From assembly GCA_937926975.1 (NCBI GenBank), contig CALBCJ010000031.1, positions 1-63,180 on the forward strand: DNA of 63,180 nt, read 5' to 3'. The DNA is from an uncultured Propionibacteriaceae bacterium (GTDB lineage: Bacteria; Actinomycetota; Actinomycetes; Propionibacteriales; Propionibacteriaceae). Position numbers and translations under genes: made by a program. The number at the start of each line of letters is the position of its first letter. The stretch's first letter is position 1. Under the pieces are notes generated by a model that made no database searches, was not told where the DNA came from, and saw only the letters and a program-made list of their open reading frames with translations. Shown here in pieces: positions 17,017 through 26,540 of the stretch.

Positions 17017-18846
17017 ATGAGCGACCTGCCAGCTTCGCAGCACACCTTCCAGGTCGACCTGCGTGGGCTGGTCGACCTGCTCTCCCACCACCTCTACTCC
17101 AGCCCCCGCGTGTACGTACGCGAGCTGATGCAGAACGGGGTGGACGCCGTCACCGTACGTGACGGGCTGGACCCGCGGCCGGCGATCCGGCTGACCGGCA
17201 GCGACGCGTCCGCAGACGGGCGGATGCACTGCTACGACTCCGGGACCGGGCTCGACGCTGCCGACGTCAACACCTTCCTCGCCACCATCGGGCGCTCCTC
17301 GAAGCGGGACCTCGACGAGGCCCGGTCTGACCTGCTCGGCCAGTTCGGGATCGGGCTGCTGTCGGCCTTCCTGGTCACCGACGAGATCGAGGTCGTCTCC
17401 CGCAAGGGCGACGGCCCGCTGGTCCGCTGGCGAGCCCGCTCCGACGGCTCGTACACGACCGACACCGTGACCCTCGGCCCCAGCGACCCGCGGGCCGCCT
17501 GGCTGGCTGACGGGCCGGGCACCTGCGTCGCGCTGACGCCGCGCCGCGACGCCGAGCACTGGCTGACCAGCGCCACCGTGACCACGCTGGCCCGCCACTT
17601 CGGCCGGCTGCTGCCGCACCGGGTGGAGTCGGTGCTGGCGGACGAGGTGGCCGAGATCGCCCCGACCACCCCGCCCTGGCTGATTGAGGACCCGCACCAG
17701 CGTCGCCTGGCGGTCCGGGCGCTGGGCGTCGACGAGCTGGGGACGGAGCCGTTCGCCACGGTGCCGGTCTCGGTCACCGCGGCCGGCCTGTCCGGGGTGG
17801 CGCTGGTCCTGGGGCAGCCGAACCCCTCGGCCCGTCCGCCCAGCTCGCGGGTCTACCTCAAGGGGATGCTGCTCGGCGAGGACATGCCGGGGCTGCTGCC
17901 GCCGTGGGCGTTCTTCGTCCGGCTGGTGGTCAGCACCTCCTCGCTGCGCCCGACCGCCAGCCGCGAGACCCTGTACGAGGACGAGCTGCTGGAGCAGACC
18001 CGCCAGGAGCTCGGCGACCAGGTGCGGCGCTGGCTGGTCCGGATGGCCGGCAGCGAGCAGGACCGGATGCTGGAGTTTCTGCGGCTCCACTCGGTCGCCG
18101 TCAAGGCGATGGCGCTGTCCGACGACGGCCTGCTGCAGACCGTGCTGCCGCTGCTGGGGTTCGAGTCGAACACCGGTGAGACGACCCTGCCCGAGCTCGC
18201 CCGGCGTACCGACCTGATCTACGTCACCCGTACTCTCGACGACTTTCGCCAGGTCGCCCAGGTCGGCGCCGCGCAGGGGATGGCGATCGTCAACGGCGGC
18301 TACGTGTACGAGCGGCAGCTGGTGCTGCGGGCGCCGGCGGTGCTCGACGGGATCCGCGTGGTGGAGCTCTCACCTGACGAGCTCGACCAGCACGTCCGTG
18401 ATGTCGCGCCGTCCCGGCTCAGCCAGGTCGGCGCCGCCCTGGGGCAGATGCGCGAGGTCCTGGACCGGCTCGACGTCGACCTGGAGCTGCGCGGCTTCGC
18501 CCCCGCCTCGCTGCCCGCGCTGTACCTGAGCTCGCCGAGCGCCCAGGAGCGACGGGAGCGCCGCGAGGTCGCCAGCACCGCCGACGACACCTGGGCGGCG
18601 ATCCTCACCAGCCTCGACGACGGCGGCTCGGACCGGCCCCGGCTGCTCCTCAACGACGACAACCCGACCGTACGGAGGCTGCTGGAGCTGGCCGACCCGG
18701 GCCTGGCCACGATCGTCGTCGAGTCCCTGTACACGCGGGCGCTGCTGACCGGGCACCACCCGATGCGCCCGGCCGACACCGCCGCCCTGGACCGGTCCTT
18801 CTCGGCCCTGCTGGACCGAGCCATCGACGGAGGAACCCATGGCTGA
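17017..18846 (+). CDS. HSP90-family (HtpG-like) ATPase, divergent paralogue
   Basis: A 609-aa protein. The N-terminal GHKL ATP site is intact: RELMQNGVDAV near 35 (ELISNASDA in classical HtpG), the Mg/ATP loop DSGTGL near 75 and the lid GQFGIGLLSAFLV near 108. A middle domain with SSRVYLKGMLLGEDMPGLLP and RPTASRE (the catalytic Arg region) follows, then a shortened C-terminal dimerisation part. It has no MEEVD tail. The start is the ATG 7 nt after TACCCT (17004-17009), a leaderless arrangement; the open frame runs further upstream without homology. The stop overlaps the TPR gene by 8 bp. Such an HSP90 paired with a TPR protein may act as a dedicated chaperone-adaptor complex. Confidence 0.9.
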   Translation: MSDLPASQHTFQVDLRGLVDLLSHHLYSSPRVYVRELMQNGVDAVTVRDGLDPRPAIRLTGSDASADGRMHCYDSGTGLDAADVNTFLATIGRSSKRDLDEARSDLLGQFGIGLLSAFLVTDEIEVVSRKGDGPLVRWRARSDGSYTTDTVTLGPSDPRAAWLADGPGTCVALTPRRDAEHWLTSATVTTLARHFGRLLPHRVESVLADEVAEIAPTTPPWLIEDPHQRRLAVRALGVDELGTEPFATVPVSVTAAGLSGVALVLGQPNPSARPPSSRVYLKGMLLGEDMPGLLPPWAFFVRLVVSTSSLRPTASRETLYEDELLEQTRQELGDQVRRWLVRMAGSEQDRMLEFLRLHSVAVKAMALSDDGLLQTVLPLLGFESNTGETTLPELARRTDLIYVTRTLDDFRQVAQVGAAQGMAIVNGGYVYERQLVLRAPAVLDGIRVVELSPDELDQHVRDVAPSRLSQVGAALGQMREVLDRLDVDLELRGFAPASLPALYLSSPSAQERRERREVASTADDTWAAILTSLDDGGSDRPRLLLNDDNPTVRRLLELADPGLATIVVESLYTRALLTGHHPMRPADTAALDRSFSALLDRAIDGGTHG

Positions 18847-21730
18847 CAGCGCCGACCGCGTCTATGAGCTGCTGCACGAGGCCCGGCAGGTCCCGTACGA
18901 GCAGCGTGCGCCCCTGCTCACCGAGGCGGTCCGGCTGGCCGACGAGCTGGGCTCGCCCGAGCTGGGGGTGAAGGCCCGCCAGGAGCTGACCGCTGCGTAC
19001 GCGATGACCGGGGAGGCCAGCCAGGTCTTCGTGCCGTTCAGCCGGGTGCTGCAGCACTACCAGAGCGGTGTGCCCTTCGATGACGCGATGCTGTTCCGGC
19101 TGCTGTGGCACTACAAGTGGGTGGTCTGTGACCTGCTGGAGTTCCCCGAGGTGCCGCTGGCGCAGCTGGAGCAGAGCCTGCAGGGCATGCTCGACCTGTA
19201 CCGGCAGGTCGGGGAGGGTCTGCAGCCCGCCTACGCCTGCGCGTTCCGGCTGGCCCACCACGTACGGGGCGCCCGCGCCGCACTGCCGGAGTTCGACGCC
19301 TGGACGGCCGAGCCGCGGACCGGGCTCAGCGACTGCGAGGCCTGCGAGCGGGACCTGCGGGCCGGCTTCTACGTCGGCCTCGGGCGCTGGGAGGACGCGC
19401 TGGAGGAGGCCGTACCGGTGATCGCGGGAAACCTGACCTGCAACACCCAGCCGGCCGAGATCACCGCCACGGTCCTGGAGCCGCTGCTGCAGCAGGGGCA
19501 GGCGAGCGAGGCGGCCGTCGCCCACCTGCGCGGCTGGCGGATGACCCGCGGGCGGCGCAACCTGGTCTTCTCGGCCGCCACCCACATCTGGGTGCTGGCC
19601 CGTACGGGCGCGGTCGAGCGGGGCCTGGAGCTGCTGGGCACCGTGCTGCCGGAGCTGGACGAGCGCCTCACCCCGATGGACGAGATGTACGTGTCGGCGG
19701 CCGCCACCCGGCTGCTGGACGCGGTCTCGGCCGAGGAGGGCCTCGGACAGCTGCCGGTGGCGACCGAGACCGGGCCGGCCGGCACCGTGGACCAGCTGCG
19801 GGCCGAGCTGCGGCTCCGGGCGACCCGGCTGGCGGGACGCTTTGACCAGCGCAACCAGACTTCCCGGATCGGGCAGTGGGTGGAGCAGGTGATGAGCGCC
19901 GGGCCGCTGCCGGCGATGCCGCTGGGCGCGCCGGCAGCCCGCAACGACACCGACCAGGACCGGATCGAGACCGTACGGCTGCCGCAGGCCCCGCAGGTCC
20001 ACGACCTAGCCAGCCTGTCTCCGGAGGAGCTGAGCCGGCTGGTGGAGGAGCTGCAGCGGTACGGGACGAACGCCGACCTGGAGCGGGTGGCGGACCACTG
20101 GCGGACCAGGGCGGACGCTGAGGAGGCGGTCGCCGGCCCAAGCCCGCAGCGGCTGCACGTGCTGGGCGAGCTCGCGTACCTGGTGGTGTGGTGCCGGCGC
20201 CAGATGTCCCTGGCGGAGGCGGAGCGCTGGTCGCAGCGGGCGGCCGGGCTGCTGCGCCGGGCCGGGGACGAGGCGGAGGCGCTGCTGGTCGAGCAGGCCG
20301 TGGCCGGGCGCCGCGGCGACCTGGAGGCGATGCGCTCGCTGCTGCCCAGGATCGACCAGGTCGGCAGCGTCGTCCAGCGGGGCCGGGCCCGGTGGCGGCT
20401 GGTCCACTTCACGGTCGACACCGACGAGCTGGCGGAGCTGACCCGCCAGGTCCGCCAGATGCCGATCGGTGCCGACTCGACGCCGCAGGAGCGCCGGGTC
20501 TGGGCGATGAGCCACTACGGCCCGTCGGCCGACCTGGACACGTACGACGACTTCGTCCGGACGGGGCTGTCGGTCCTGCAGCCCGGGGAGTACCCCGAGA
20601 CCCAGGTCGGGCTGCGGCTGAACCTGGTCCGCTTCTACATGGCCACCCAGCGCCCGCAGGAGCGTGACGCCGAGCTGGACCTGGCCGAGGAGCTAGCCCG
20701 GGCATCGGGCGAGCCGGTGCTCCTGGCCTCGGTGCTGGAGCAGCGGGCCCAGGTTGCGGCTGCGGAGGACTCGGCGGCGGCGGAGTCGTACCTGCTGCGG
20801 GCGATCGCCCTGACCGAGCGGGCCCACATGGTCGAGGCCCTGGCCGCCTGCAAGGGCCGGCTGGCGGACCTGCTGCGGGACCAGGGGCGGCTGCTGGAGG
20901 CTGCCGAGCAGGCCGAGTCGGCGCTGGCGATCCTGGACCTGGAGGACGGCAAGCTGTCCGAGGCTCGGCGTCTGCAGGGCCAGTATGCCCGGCTGGCCCG
21001 GCTGGCGGGCGTCCTGGCTGGGAGCCTGGACGAGCCGGTCCGGGCGGTGGGGCTGCTGAAGCGGGCCCTGGAGGAGTTCGAGGAGTGGGGCATGGTGCCC
21101 GAGGCCGCGGAGACGGCCTCGGACGCCGGGGACTACGCCGCCCAGACCGATGCGGTGGAGGCGGTCCGGCTGTACCGGCGGGCGATCGAGCTGGCGCAGC
21201 GCTGCGAGCACTGGGTCATTCTGCTGGTGACGACCCGTGACCTCGCGAACCCGGTGTTCGACGCGGACGGGCCCGACGCGGCCTTCCGGGCTCTTGACGA
21301 GTCAGTCCGCTGGCACGAGGAGCTGGAGGCCCGGGCGCTGGTCGACCCGGAGGTCCGCGAGAAGCTGGGGGGCTGGCGGTTTGACCTGGCCAAGCAGGAG
21401 CTGCGGATCCGCCGGGCGCGGCTGCTGGGGGCGGCTGAGCGGTTCGACGAGGCCGTGGCCGTACTCGGTGACGCGCCGGAGCAGCTGCTCCAGGCGGACG
21501 CCGAGGTGATGGGCCTGAACGCGCAGCTGCTGCGGGCCCGTCTGCTGCTCGCCGGCGGCCGGGTCGACGAGGGGCTTCGCCAGCTGGAGCCGCTGCTGGA
21601 GCAGCTGACCACGTGGGGCGACCAGGACTCGCTGGTACGGAACCTGGCCGGGCTGGGCGCCCGGGCCCTGGCCGAGGCCGACCGGGAGGCTGAGGCCGAC
21701 GCCTTCTGGGAGAAGTGGACCCAGTCCTGA
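18839..21730 (+). CDS. Large TPR-repeat protein coupled to the HSP90 paralogue
   Basis: A 963-aa soluble protein, almost wholly helical, with Ala/Leu/Glu-rich repeats of about 34 residues that fit tetratricopeptide arrays, most regular in the last 400 residues (YLLRAIALTERAHMVEAL, EAAEQAESALAILD, LYRRAIELAQR). A short CEAC motif lies near residue 165. There is no signal peptide, membrane segment or catalytic motif. GGAGG precedes the ATG, which overlaps the HSP90 stop region by 8 bp, so the two are probably made in fixed ratio. In eukaryotes TPR proteins are HSP90 co-chaperones; a similar partnership is suggested here by context only. Confidence 0.8.
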   Translation: MADSADRVYELLHEARQVPYEQRAPLLTEAVRLADELGSPELGVKARQELTAAYAMTGEASQVFVPFSRVLQHYQSGVPFDDAMLFRLLWHYKWVVCDLLEFPEVPLAQLEQSLQGMLDLYRQVGEGLQPAYACAFRLAHHVRGARAALPEFDAWTAEPRTGLSDCEACERDLRAGFYVGLGRWEDALEEAVPVIAGNLTCNTQPAEITATVLEPLLQQGQASEAAVAHLRGWRMTRGRRNLVFSAATHIWVLARTGAVERGLELLGTVLPELDERLTPMDEMYVSAAATRLLDAVSAEEGLGQLPVATETGPAGTVDQLRAELRLRATRLAGRFDQRNQTSRIGQWVEQVMSAGPLPAMPLGAPAARNDTDQDRIETVRLPQAPQVHDLASLSPEELSRLVEELQRYGTNADLERVADHWRTRADAEEAVAGPSPQRLHVLGELAYLVVWCRRQMSLAEAERWSQRAAGLLRRAGDEAEALLVEQAVAGRRGDLEAMRSLLPRIDQVGSVVQRGRARWRLVHFTVDTDELAELTRQVRQMPIGADSTPQERRVWAMSHYGPSADLDTYDDFVRTGLSVLQPGEYPETQVGLRLNLVRFYMATQRPQERDAELDLAEELARASGEPVLLASVLEQRAQVAAAEDSAAAESYLLRAIALTERAHMVEALAACKGRLADLLRDQGRLLEAAEQAESALAILDLEDGKLSEARRLQGQYARLARLAGVLAGSLDEPVRAVGLLKRALEEFEEWGMVPEAAETASDAGDYAAQTDAVEAVRLYRRAIELAQRCEHWVILLVTTRDLANPVFDADGPDAAFRALDESVRWHEELEARALVDPEVREKLGGWRFDLAKQELRIRRARLLGAAERFDEAVAVLGDAPEQLLQADAEVMGLNAQLLRARLLLAGGRVDEGLRQLEPLLEQLTTWGDQDSLVRNLAGLGARALAEADREAEADAFWEKWTQS

Positions 21731-21846
21731 GCCTCGGTGAACCCCGACTCTCAGCCGGCTGAGGGCGCATGCCGGAGCTTCTCGTGTGACGAGCTGGTCC
21801 GCTAGCCTGGCTGGCCTGCTACGCACGTGCTTGGGGAGGTTAAACA

Positions 21847-22444
21847 GTGTCCGTCGGACCTGTCGGACCCGTTGAGAGGGACAGCCATCACCCCTGGAGC
21901 GTGGCGAGCATCACAGCTGGGATATTCGTCGGGATACTCGTCACTGTGGGGGGAGGACTGATCGTGTGGGGTATCCAGAGGCGCGCGGAACCCCCTAGTG
22001 TCGCGCCCCCAGCATCAACGGTGGCCTCTCCCGGGGCTTCCGGGGCGTCGAGCCCGACGAGCGTGCCGTCGTCCGCAGGTGCAAGTCAACCGAGACCTGC
22101 GACCTCGTCCGTCCCCACCCAACCGTCTCGTACGGCCGAGGCAGGCGCCAACACAAACCATTACGTTCCAGCACGATGTCGATACGGCGGGCCGGGTGTG
22201 GATCAGGCTCCTGCCTCAGGACCGGTATGAGGGGAAACCTCACAAGATCCGGGTGGTCTGGGGATCTTGGCAGTACCAGGACACTTTCACCCTCAACGGG
22301 CCGCTCGTGCTGCTGCACACCAAGGAGGCGGGTACGAGCTACCCGTTGACGGTTCATGTCGAACCGGCCGCCCATGCCCGCATAGGGCACGGCTCAGCGC
22401 CTCAGGGGCGCCAGGTAGACACCAACGGGTTGTGGACCAGTTAG
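21847..22444 (+). pseudogene. Frameshifted single-pass membrane protein with extracellular beta domain
   Basis: The first frame (GTG 21847, GGGGAGG 7 nt upstream) encodes a short cytoplasmic start, a membrane helix (ITAGIFVGILVTVGGGLIVWG, about residues 22-42) and a Ser/Thr/Pro linker, but then ends in unrelated residues at 22230. From about 22150 the +1 frame encodes a convincing domain (TITFQHDVDTAGRVWIRLLP, KIRVVWGSWQYQ, LVLLHTKEAGTSYPLTV) ending at 22444. Together they read as one protein of about 198 residues with a shift near 22140-22160. It may be a true mutation, a sequencing error or less likely programmed shifting. It follows the HSP90-TPR pair by 116 bp. Confidence 0.65.
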
Positions 22445-22538
22445 AGAAGAACCTGACCGCTCAGGCCGACCCCAGCACCACCCCCGGCTACAGCGCCAGG
22501 TTGTGGACCAGTGAGAGAAGGAGCTGACCGCGCTCAGG
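22428..22538. repeat. Imperfect direct repeat pair, 38-40 bp
   Basis: Copy 1 at 22428-22465 and copy 2 at 22499-22538 share GGTTGTGGACCAG, AGAGAAG and CTGACCG blocks 71 bp apart. Copy 1 includes the stop codon of the frameshifted gene (TAG); in copy 2 the same site reads TGA. Confidence 0.65.
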
Positions 22539-23172
22539 TACGGATGGTGCGCACGACGGCCGGGGGAAGGTTCACCCAGGCGGAGCGGGTGGTTCCGTGG
22601 TGCTGGTGGTGGACCTGCCGCAGGTACGTCTGAACGGCCTCCTGCTGGTCGCGAGACGGGCCGCGGGGGGTGATCGCGATCCGCAGCTGGGCGCCGCGGT
22701 AGGCGAAGTACGACAGGGTGCCGCCGTCGACCAGCTGGTTGAGCATTTGCTCCACGGTCTGGCGGACCTGGTCGGGGTGGAAGATCGCGAACGGCAGGCT
22801 GGAGACGATGTGGTGGAAGCGGTGCCGGCTGGGCTCGACCTCGTCCAGCCGGCAGGCCAGCACCGTGGTCTCGATCTCGGGGCGGGCGTCAGCGAGAGCC
22901 CGGAGCCGCTTGGTGAACCCCCGACTGGGCTCCACCACCACCAGCTGGCTGCCGCAGGGGAGCCGGAGCAGCAGCTCGCGGGTCACCGGCCCGGTCCCGG
23001 CGCCGACCTCCAGCACCCGGACCGGCGGGCCCTGCGGGTCGACCTGGGCTGTCATCGCGACCGCCAGCTGGGGTCCGCTAGGGGCAACAGCCCCGATCGC
23101 GTGGTACTCGGCGACCGCCTGCCGGGCGAAGTCCGCATACTCACGTACCGCCCGGACCACGCGGGAGATCAT
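22534..23172 (-). CDS. Class I SAM-dependent methyltransferase, PmtA/KsgA-like
   Basis: A 212-aa protein. The SAM site is clear: VLEVGAGTGPVTRELL near 50 and VVVEPSRGF near 75. The later motif HIVSSLPFAIFHPDQV near 120 and the strand GGTLSYFAYRGA resemble phospholipid N-methyltransferases (PmtA) and, more distantly, rRNA adenine dimethylases. The substrate is therefore uncertain; phosphatidylethanolamine is one option. I used the ATG at 23172; a GTG two codons upstream (23178) stands 8 nt after TACCGT and could be a leaderless start. It is divergent from the histidine-kinase gene, with a 74-bp element between them. Confidence 0.82.
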   Translation of the reverse strand: MISRVVRAVREYADFARQAVAEYHAIGAVAPSGPQLAVAMTAQVDPQGPPVRVLEVGAGTGPVTRELLLRLPCGSQLVVVEPSRGFTKRLRALADARPEIETTVLACRLDEVEPSRHRFHHIVSSLPFAIFHPDQVRQTVEQMLNQLVDGGTLSYFAYRGAQLRIAITPRGPSRDQQEAVQTYLRQVHHQHHGTTRSAWVNLPPAVVRTIRT

Positions 23173-23253
23173 CGACACGGCCCTGGACGGTAGCACCCTT
23201 CCCTTCGTCCTCGGTCCACACCCCAGGTCAGGGCCTGCAGGGCGAGGGCGCCG

Positions 23254-23327
23254 GCAGATCTGCGGGCAGAAGCCCAGCCTGCCCAGGAGCTGGGCTGGGT
23301 GAGGCAGGGGACGGTCCGCTGCTGTGC
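23254..23327. repeat. 74-bp palindromic element, copy 6
   Basis: Starts GCAGATCTGCGGGCAGAAG and ends GGTCCGCTGCTGTGC, in the divergent gap between the methyltransferase and kinase promoters. Confidence 0.75.
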
Positions 23328-23415
23328 CCCGATGACGAGCAGGCACTGCCCTGGGCAGATGAGGACCGGCCCACAGTTCGGTGCCGCCCCGGGCACCGGT
23401 CCTACCCTGGTCGCG

Positions 23416-24648
23416 ATGAGACTCCTGAAGCGCTTCGAGATTCCCGGCGCCACCAGGGAGGACTGGATCGCCGACGCCACCTTGGCAGCCCTCAGCATCG
23501 CGCTGGGCCTGGTCCCGTACCTGGTGATGGCGTGGCTGTTCGACGCCCGGCAGACCCCCGAGATGATGTTCTGGAGCGCGGTCACGTCCCTGGTCGCGGG
23601 GGGCGCGATCGTGATCCGGCGCAGCTACCCGCTGCTGTTCATGGGGACCGCCGTCCTGGCGCTGCTGGTCCAGGTGGTCTTCGTTCCCACCCCGACGGTC
23701 GCGATCCTGGTGGTCCCGCTCGCCAGCTACACCGTCGCCCGGCTGGTGCCCGGCCTGGCCTCGCGCTCGGTCGTGGTCTGCGGCGCGGTCGGCGCCGTGC
23801 TGGGCCCGATCCGCTGGATCAGCCTGCCCTACGGCAACACCTCAGCCTCAGCCTTCGCCGCGATCCTGGCCGCTGGGGTCTGCGTGGGCCTGGTGATCAC
23901 CCCGTACGCGATGGGCCGCCGGGCCCGCGACGTCGCCGCTGCCCGGGACGCCCTGCTCGAGGCCGAGGCGGAGCGGTACCAGATCCTGCTCTCGGAGCGG
24001 GAGCACGAGGCCCGGGCCGCCGAGGCCAACGCCCGCAACCAGATCGCCCGCGAGCTGCACGACATCGTCGCCCACTCGCTGTCGGTGATCGTGGTCCAGG
24101 CCGAGGGGGGCCGGCGGCTCGCAACGAAGCAGCCCGAGGCGGCCGGCGAGACCCTGGCCACGATCGCGACCACCGGGCGGGAGGCGCTCAGCGAGATGCG
24201 CCGGATCGTCTCGGTGCTGCGGGCCGGTGACGAGGAGCCGACCGCCTACGCACCCTCCCCAGGACTGGAAGATATTCCTGCCATGGTTGAGAAAACTGAG
24301 GCTCGGCTGGTGGTTGACGGGGAGCCGCCGACGGTGGTGGCAGGGCTCGGTCTGACCGCGTACCGCGTGGTCCAGGAGGCCCTCACCAACGTGCTCAAGC
24401 ACGCCGGCCCCGGCGCCGACCCGGTCGTCACCCTGAGCTACCGCAGCGACGAGATCACCATCGACGTCTCCGACTCCGGGATCGGCGCCCGGGCCACCTC
24501 GGACGGCGGCGGGCACGGCCTGCGGGGAATGGAGGAGCGGGTCGGCTCGCACGGAGGCCGCCTCGTGGCCGGACCCCGCGAGCGCGGCTACCAGGTCCGC
24601 GCGTGGCTCCCGGTGCGGGCTCCGGAACCAGGGAGAATCTCCTCGTGA
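23416..24648 (+). CDS. Two-component sensor histidine kinase (NarL/HisKA_3 class)
   Basis: A 410-aa protein with about five or six membrane segments in residues 20-170, a short coiled region, the HisKA_3 phospho-acceptor motif NQIARELHDIVAHSLSVIVV (His near 215), and an HATPase domain (YRVVQEALTNVLKHA near 320; DSGIG and GHGLRGMEERV near 355-375). This is the common actinobacterial membrane-sensor kinase; the stimulus is unknown. ATG 23416 lies 7 nt after TACCCT (23403-23408), so the transcript is probably leaderless. The stop overlaps the response-regulator GTG (GTGA). Confidence 0.93.
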   Translation: MRLLKRFEIPGATREDWIADATLAALSIALGLVPYLVMAWLFDARQTPEMMFWSAVTSLVAGGAIVIRRSYPLLFMGTAVLALLVQVVFVPTPTVAILVVPLASYTVARLVPGLASRSVVVCGAVGAVLGPIRWISLPYGNTSASAFAAILAAGVCVGLVITPYAMGRRARDVAAARDALLEAEAERYQILLSEREHEARAAEANARNQIARELHDIVAHSLSVIVVQAEGGRRLATKQPEAAGETLATIATTGREALSEMRRIVSVLRAGDEEPTAYAPSPGLEDIPAMVEKTEARLVVDGEPPTVVAGLGLTAYRVVQEALTNVLKHAGPGADPVVTLSYRSDEITIDVSDSGIGARATSDGGGHGLRGMEERVGSHGGRLVAGPRERGYQVRAWLPVRAPEPGRISS

Positions 24649-25304
24649 GTCCGATCCGCGTACTTCTGGTGGACGACCAGGCCCTGGTCCGCAGCGGTTT
24701 CCGCATGCTGATCCAGTCCGAGGACGGCATGCAGGTCGTCGCCGAGGCCAGCGACGGCGCCGAGGCGCTGGCCACCTTGGCCCGTATCCCCGCCGACGTG
24801 GTGCTGATGGACATCCGGATGCCCGTGATGGACGGGGTCGAGGCCACCCGACGGATCGTCGCGTCCGGCGCCGCGACCCGGGTCCTCGTGCTGACAACGT
24901 TCGATGTCGACGAGTACGTGTACGCAGCGCTGCGCGCCGGGGCTAGCGGCTTCCTGCTCAAGGACGCCCGCCCCGAGGACCTGCTGTCCGCGGTCCGCAG
25001 CGTCGCGGCCGGGGACGCGGTGGTCGCCCCCAGCGCCACCCGACGACTCCTGGAGCAGGTCGTGCCGGTGCTGCCGACCGGCCGCAAGCCCGATGACAGC
25101 CGCCTCGACGTGCTCACCGACCGGGAGCGGGAGGTGCTGGTCGAGATCGCCAAGGGCGCCACCAACGCCGAGATCTCCGCCACCTTGTACATGGCGGAGG
25201 GCACCGTGAAGACCCACATCGGCCGGCTCCTGGCCAAGCTCGGCGCCCGGGACCGGGTGCAGCTGGTGCTGATCGCGTTCGAGACCGGCCTCGGCCCTGC
25301 CTGA
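24645..25304 (+). CDS. NarL/LuxR-type response regulator
   Basis: A 219-aa regulator. The receiver domain has the acidic pair VDDQ near 10, the phospho-acceptor Asp in DVVLMDIRMP near 55, Thr in LVLTTFD near 85 and Lys in FLLKDA near 108. The C-terminal LuxR helix-turn-helix is complete (LTDREREVLVEIAKGATNAE, then VKTHIGRLLAKL). The GTG overlaps the kinase stop by 4 bp, so the pair is cotranslated. The target genes are not identifiable; the secreted-protein genes nearby lie across a LacI gene. Confidence 0.95.
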   Translation: MSPIRVLLVDDQALVRSGFRMLIQSEDGMQVVAEASDGAEALATLARIPADVVLMDIRMPVMDGVEATRRIVASGAATRVLVLTTFDVDEYVYAALRAGASGFLLKDARPEDLLSAVRSVAAGDAVVAPSATRRLLEQVVPVLPTGRKPDDSRLDVLTDREREVLVEIAKGATNAEISATLYMAEGTVKTHIGRLLAKLGARDRVQLVLIAFETGLGPA

Positions 25305-25319
25305 CTGCCGCCTGGGCGG

Positions 25320-26330
25320 TCACGTACCGGGGCTGAACACGGAGGGCAGCAGCAGGGATCGGGGGCCGGGGCGGCGCTCCACCTCGGCGATCACCATCTC
25401 GACCAGGGCCGCGGCGACCTTCTCGATCGGCTGAGCGACGCTCGGCAGCCCGAGCGAGAGCGCGACCGGCCCGTCATCGAAGCCGACCACCGAGCCGGTC
25501 GGGTCGAACCCGGGGACCGGCTCCTCCCGCAGCACGCTGGCCGCCCCGAGCGCCAGTGAGTCGCTTGCGCAGACTGCGGCCGTCGCCCCGCGCCGCCGCA
25601 GCACCTGCATGGCCTCGCGACCCTCCCGTACGCCCTCGTCAACCGCGAGGTCGAGCCGGTCGAGGTCAACGTCGAGGCCGGCCATTCCCTCGCGCCAGCC
25701 GGTACGGCGCTCGGCCCCGACCGTCGGCACCTCGCCCCACCCGATGAAGCCGATCTGGGTGTGGCCGAGGCTGCGCAGGTGCCGGGTCGCGTCGGCGACC
25801 CCGACCACGTTGTCGACATCGACCCAGGGATGGTCGGCCGGCTCCGGGGTCCACGGGCGACCGAACACGGCGAACGGGATCCGTGCCTGCTGCAGCGCTT
25901 GCGGTCGCGGGTCGCCGACCTCGCTGTACGCGAGCAGGGCGGCGTCGACAGCGGACGAGTCGTACAGCTCACGGATCGCCTTCACCTCGTCCTCGAAGGA
26001 GTCGGCGGTGAACAGGACCGGGTGGTAGCGGTGCTCCCGCAGCGCCTCGGTCGTGGCGTGCAGCAGCCGGTCCATGACTGTGCCGCTGATGCCGTCGGTG
26101 AGTGGCGCCAGCCGGACCGCGACCGCTGACGCCCGCCGGTTCCGCAGCGCGCGGGCCACCGCTGACGGCCGGTACCCGGACTCCTCGATCCGCTGCCGGA
26201 CCCGCTGCAGGGTCTCCTTCTTCACTAGGTGCGGCGCGTTGATGGCGTTTGACACCGTCTGCCGCGAGACCCCGAGCTCGCGGGCCAGGCTGACCAGCGT
26301 TGGCCGTCGCACGTTGTCGGACTCGGTCAC
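25320..26330 (-). CDS. LacI-family transcriptional regulator
   Basis: A 336-aa LacI/GalR protein. The N-terminal DNA-binding helix-turn-helix and hinge are clear (TLVSLARELGVSRQTVSNAI near 11-30, YRPSAVARALRNRR near 52). A periplasmic-binding-protein-like effector domain follows (VVGFDDGPVA near 285). The start is GTG 26330. It converges on the response regulator with only 15 bp between stops. No sugar operon is adjacent, so its regulon is elsewhere or it controls itself. Confidence 0.93.
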   Translation of the reverse strand: MTESDNVRRPTLVSLARELGVSRQTVSNAINAPHLVKKETLQRVRQRIEESGYRPSAVARALRNRRASAVAVRLAPLTDGISGTVMDRLLHATTEALREHRYHPVLFTADSFEDEVKAIRELYDSSAVDAALLAYSEVGDPRPQALQQARIPFAVFGRPWTPEPADHPWVDVDNVVGVADATRHLRSLGHTQIGFIGWGEVPTVGAERRTGWREGMAGLDVDLDRLDLAVDEGVREGREAMQVLRRRGATAAVCASDSLALGAASVLREEPVPGFDPTGSVVGFDDGPVALSLGLPSVAQPIEKVAAALVEMVIAEVERRPGPRSLLLPSVFSPGT

Positions 26331-26540
26331 AGCACACCCCCATCATGGTCTGTTGGGGGTACGCCCAGTTTAGTGCGGGAGCTGTCGTGCAGCTGTGCTC
26401 CGGGCAGAAGCACCCTGTGCTCAGCCGGGCGGGCGGGCCGAGGAGCAGGGCCTCGCCGAATGCAAAGAAGGCTCTCATCTGTGCGACAAGGCCTGACCTT
26501 CTCCTCGTACGGTGCGACAGTTCCCCCACAGGAGGTCAGG

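Noticed and set aside
26389..26462. Further copy of the 74-bp element (GCAGCTGTGCTCCGGGCAG)
   Set aside because: The left part is similar, but no matching right end lies 74 bp away.
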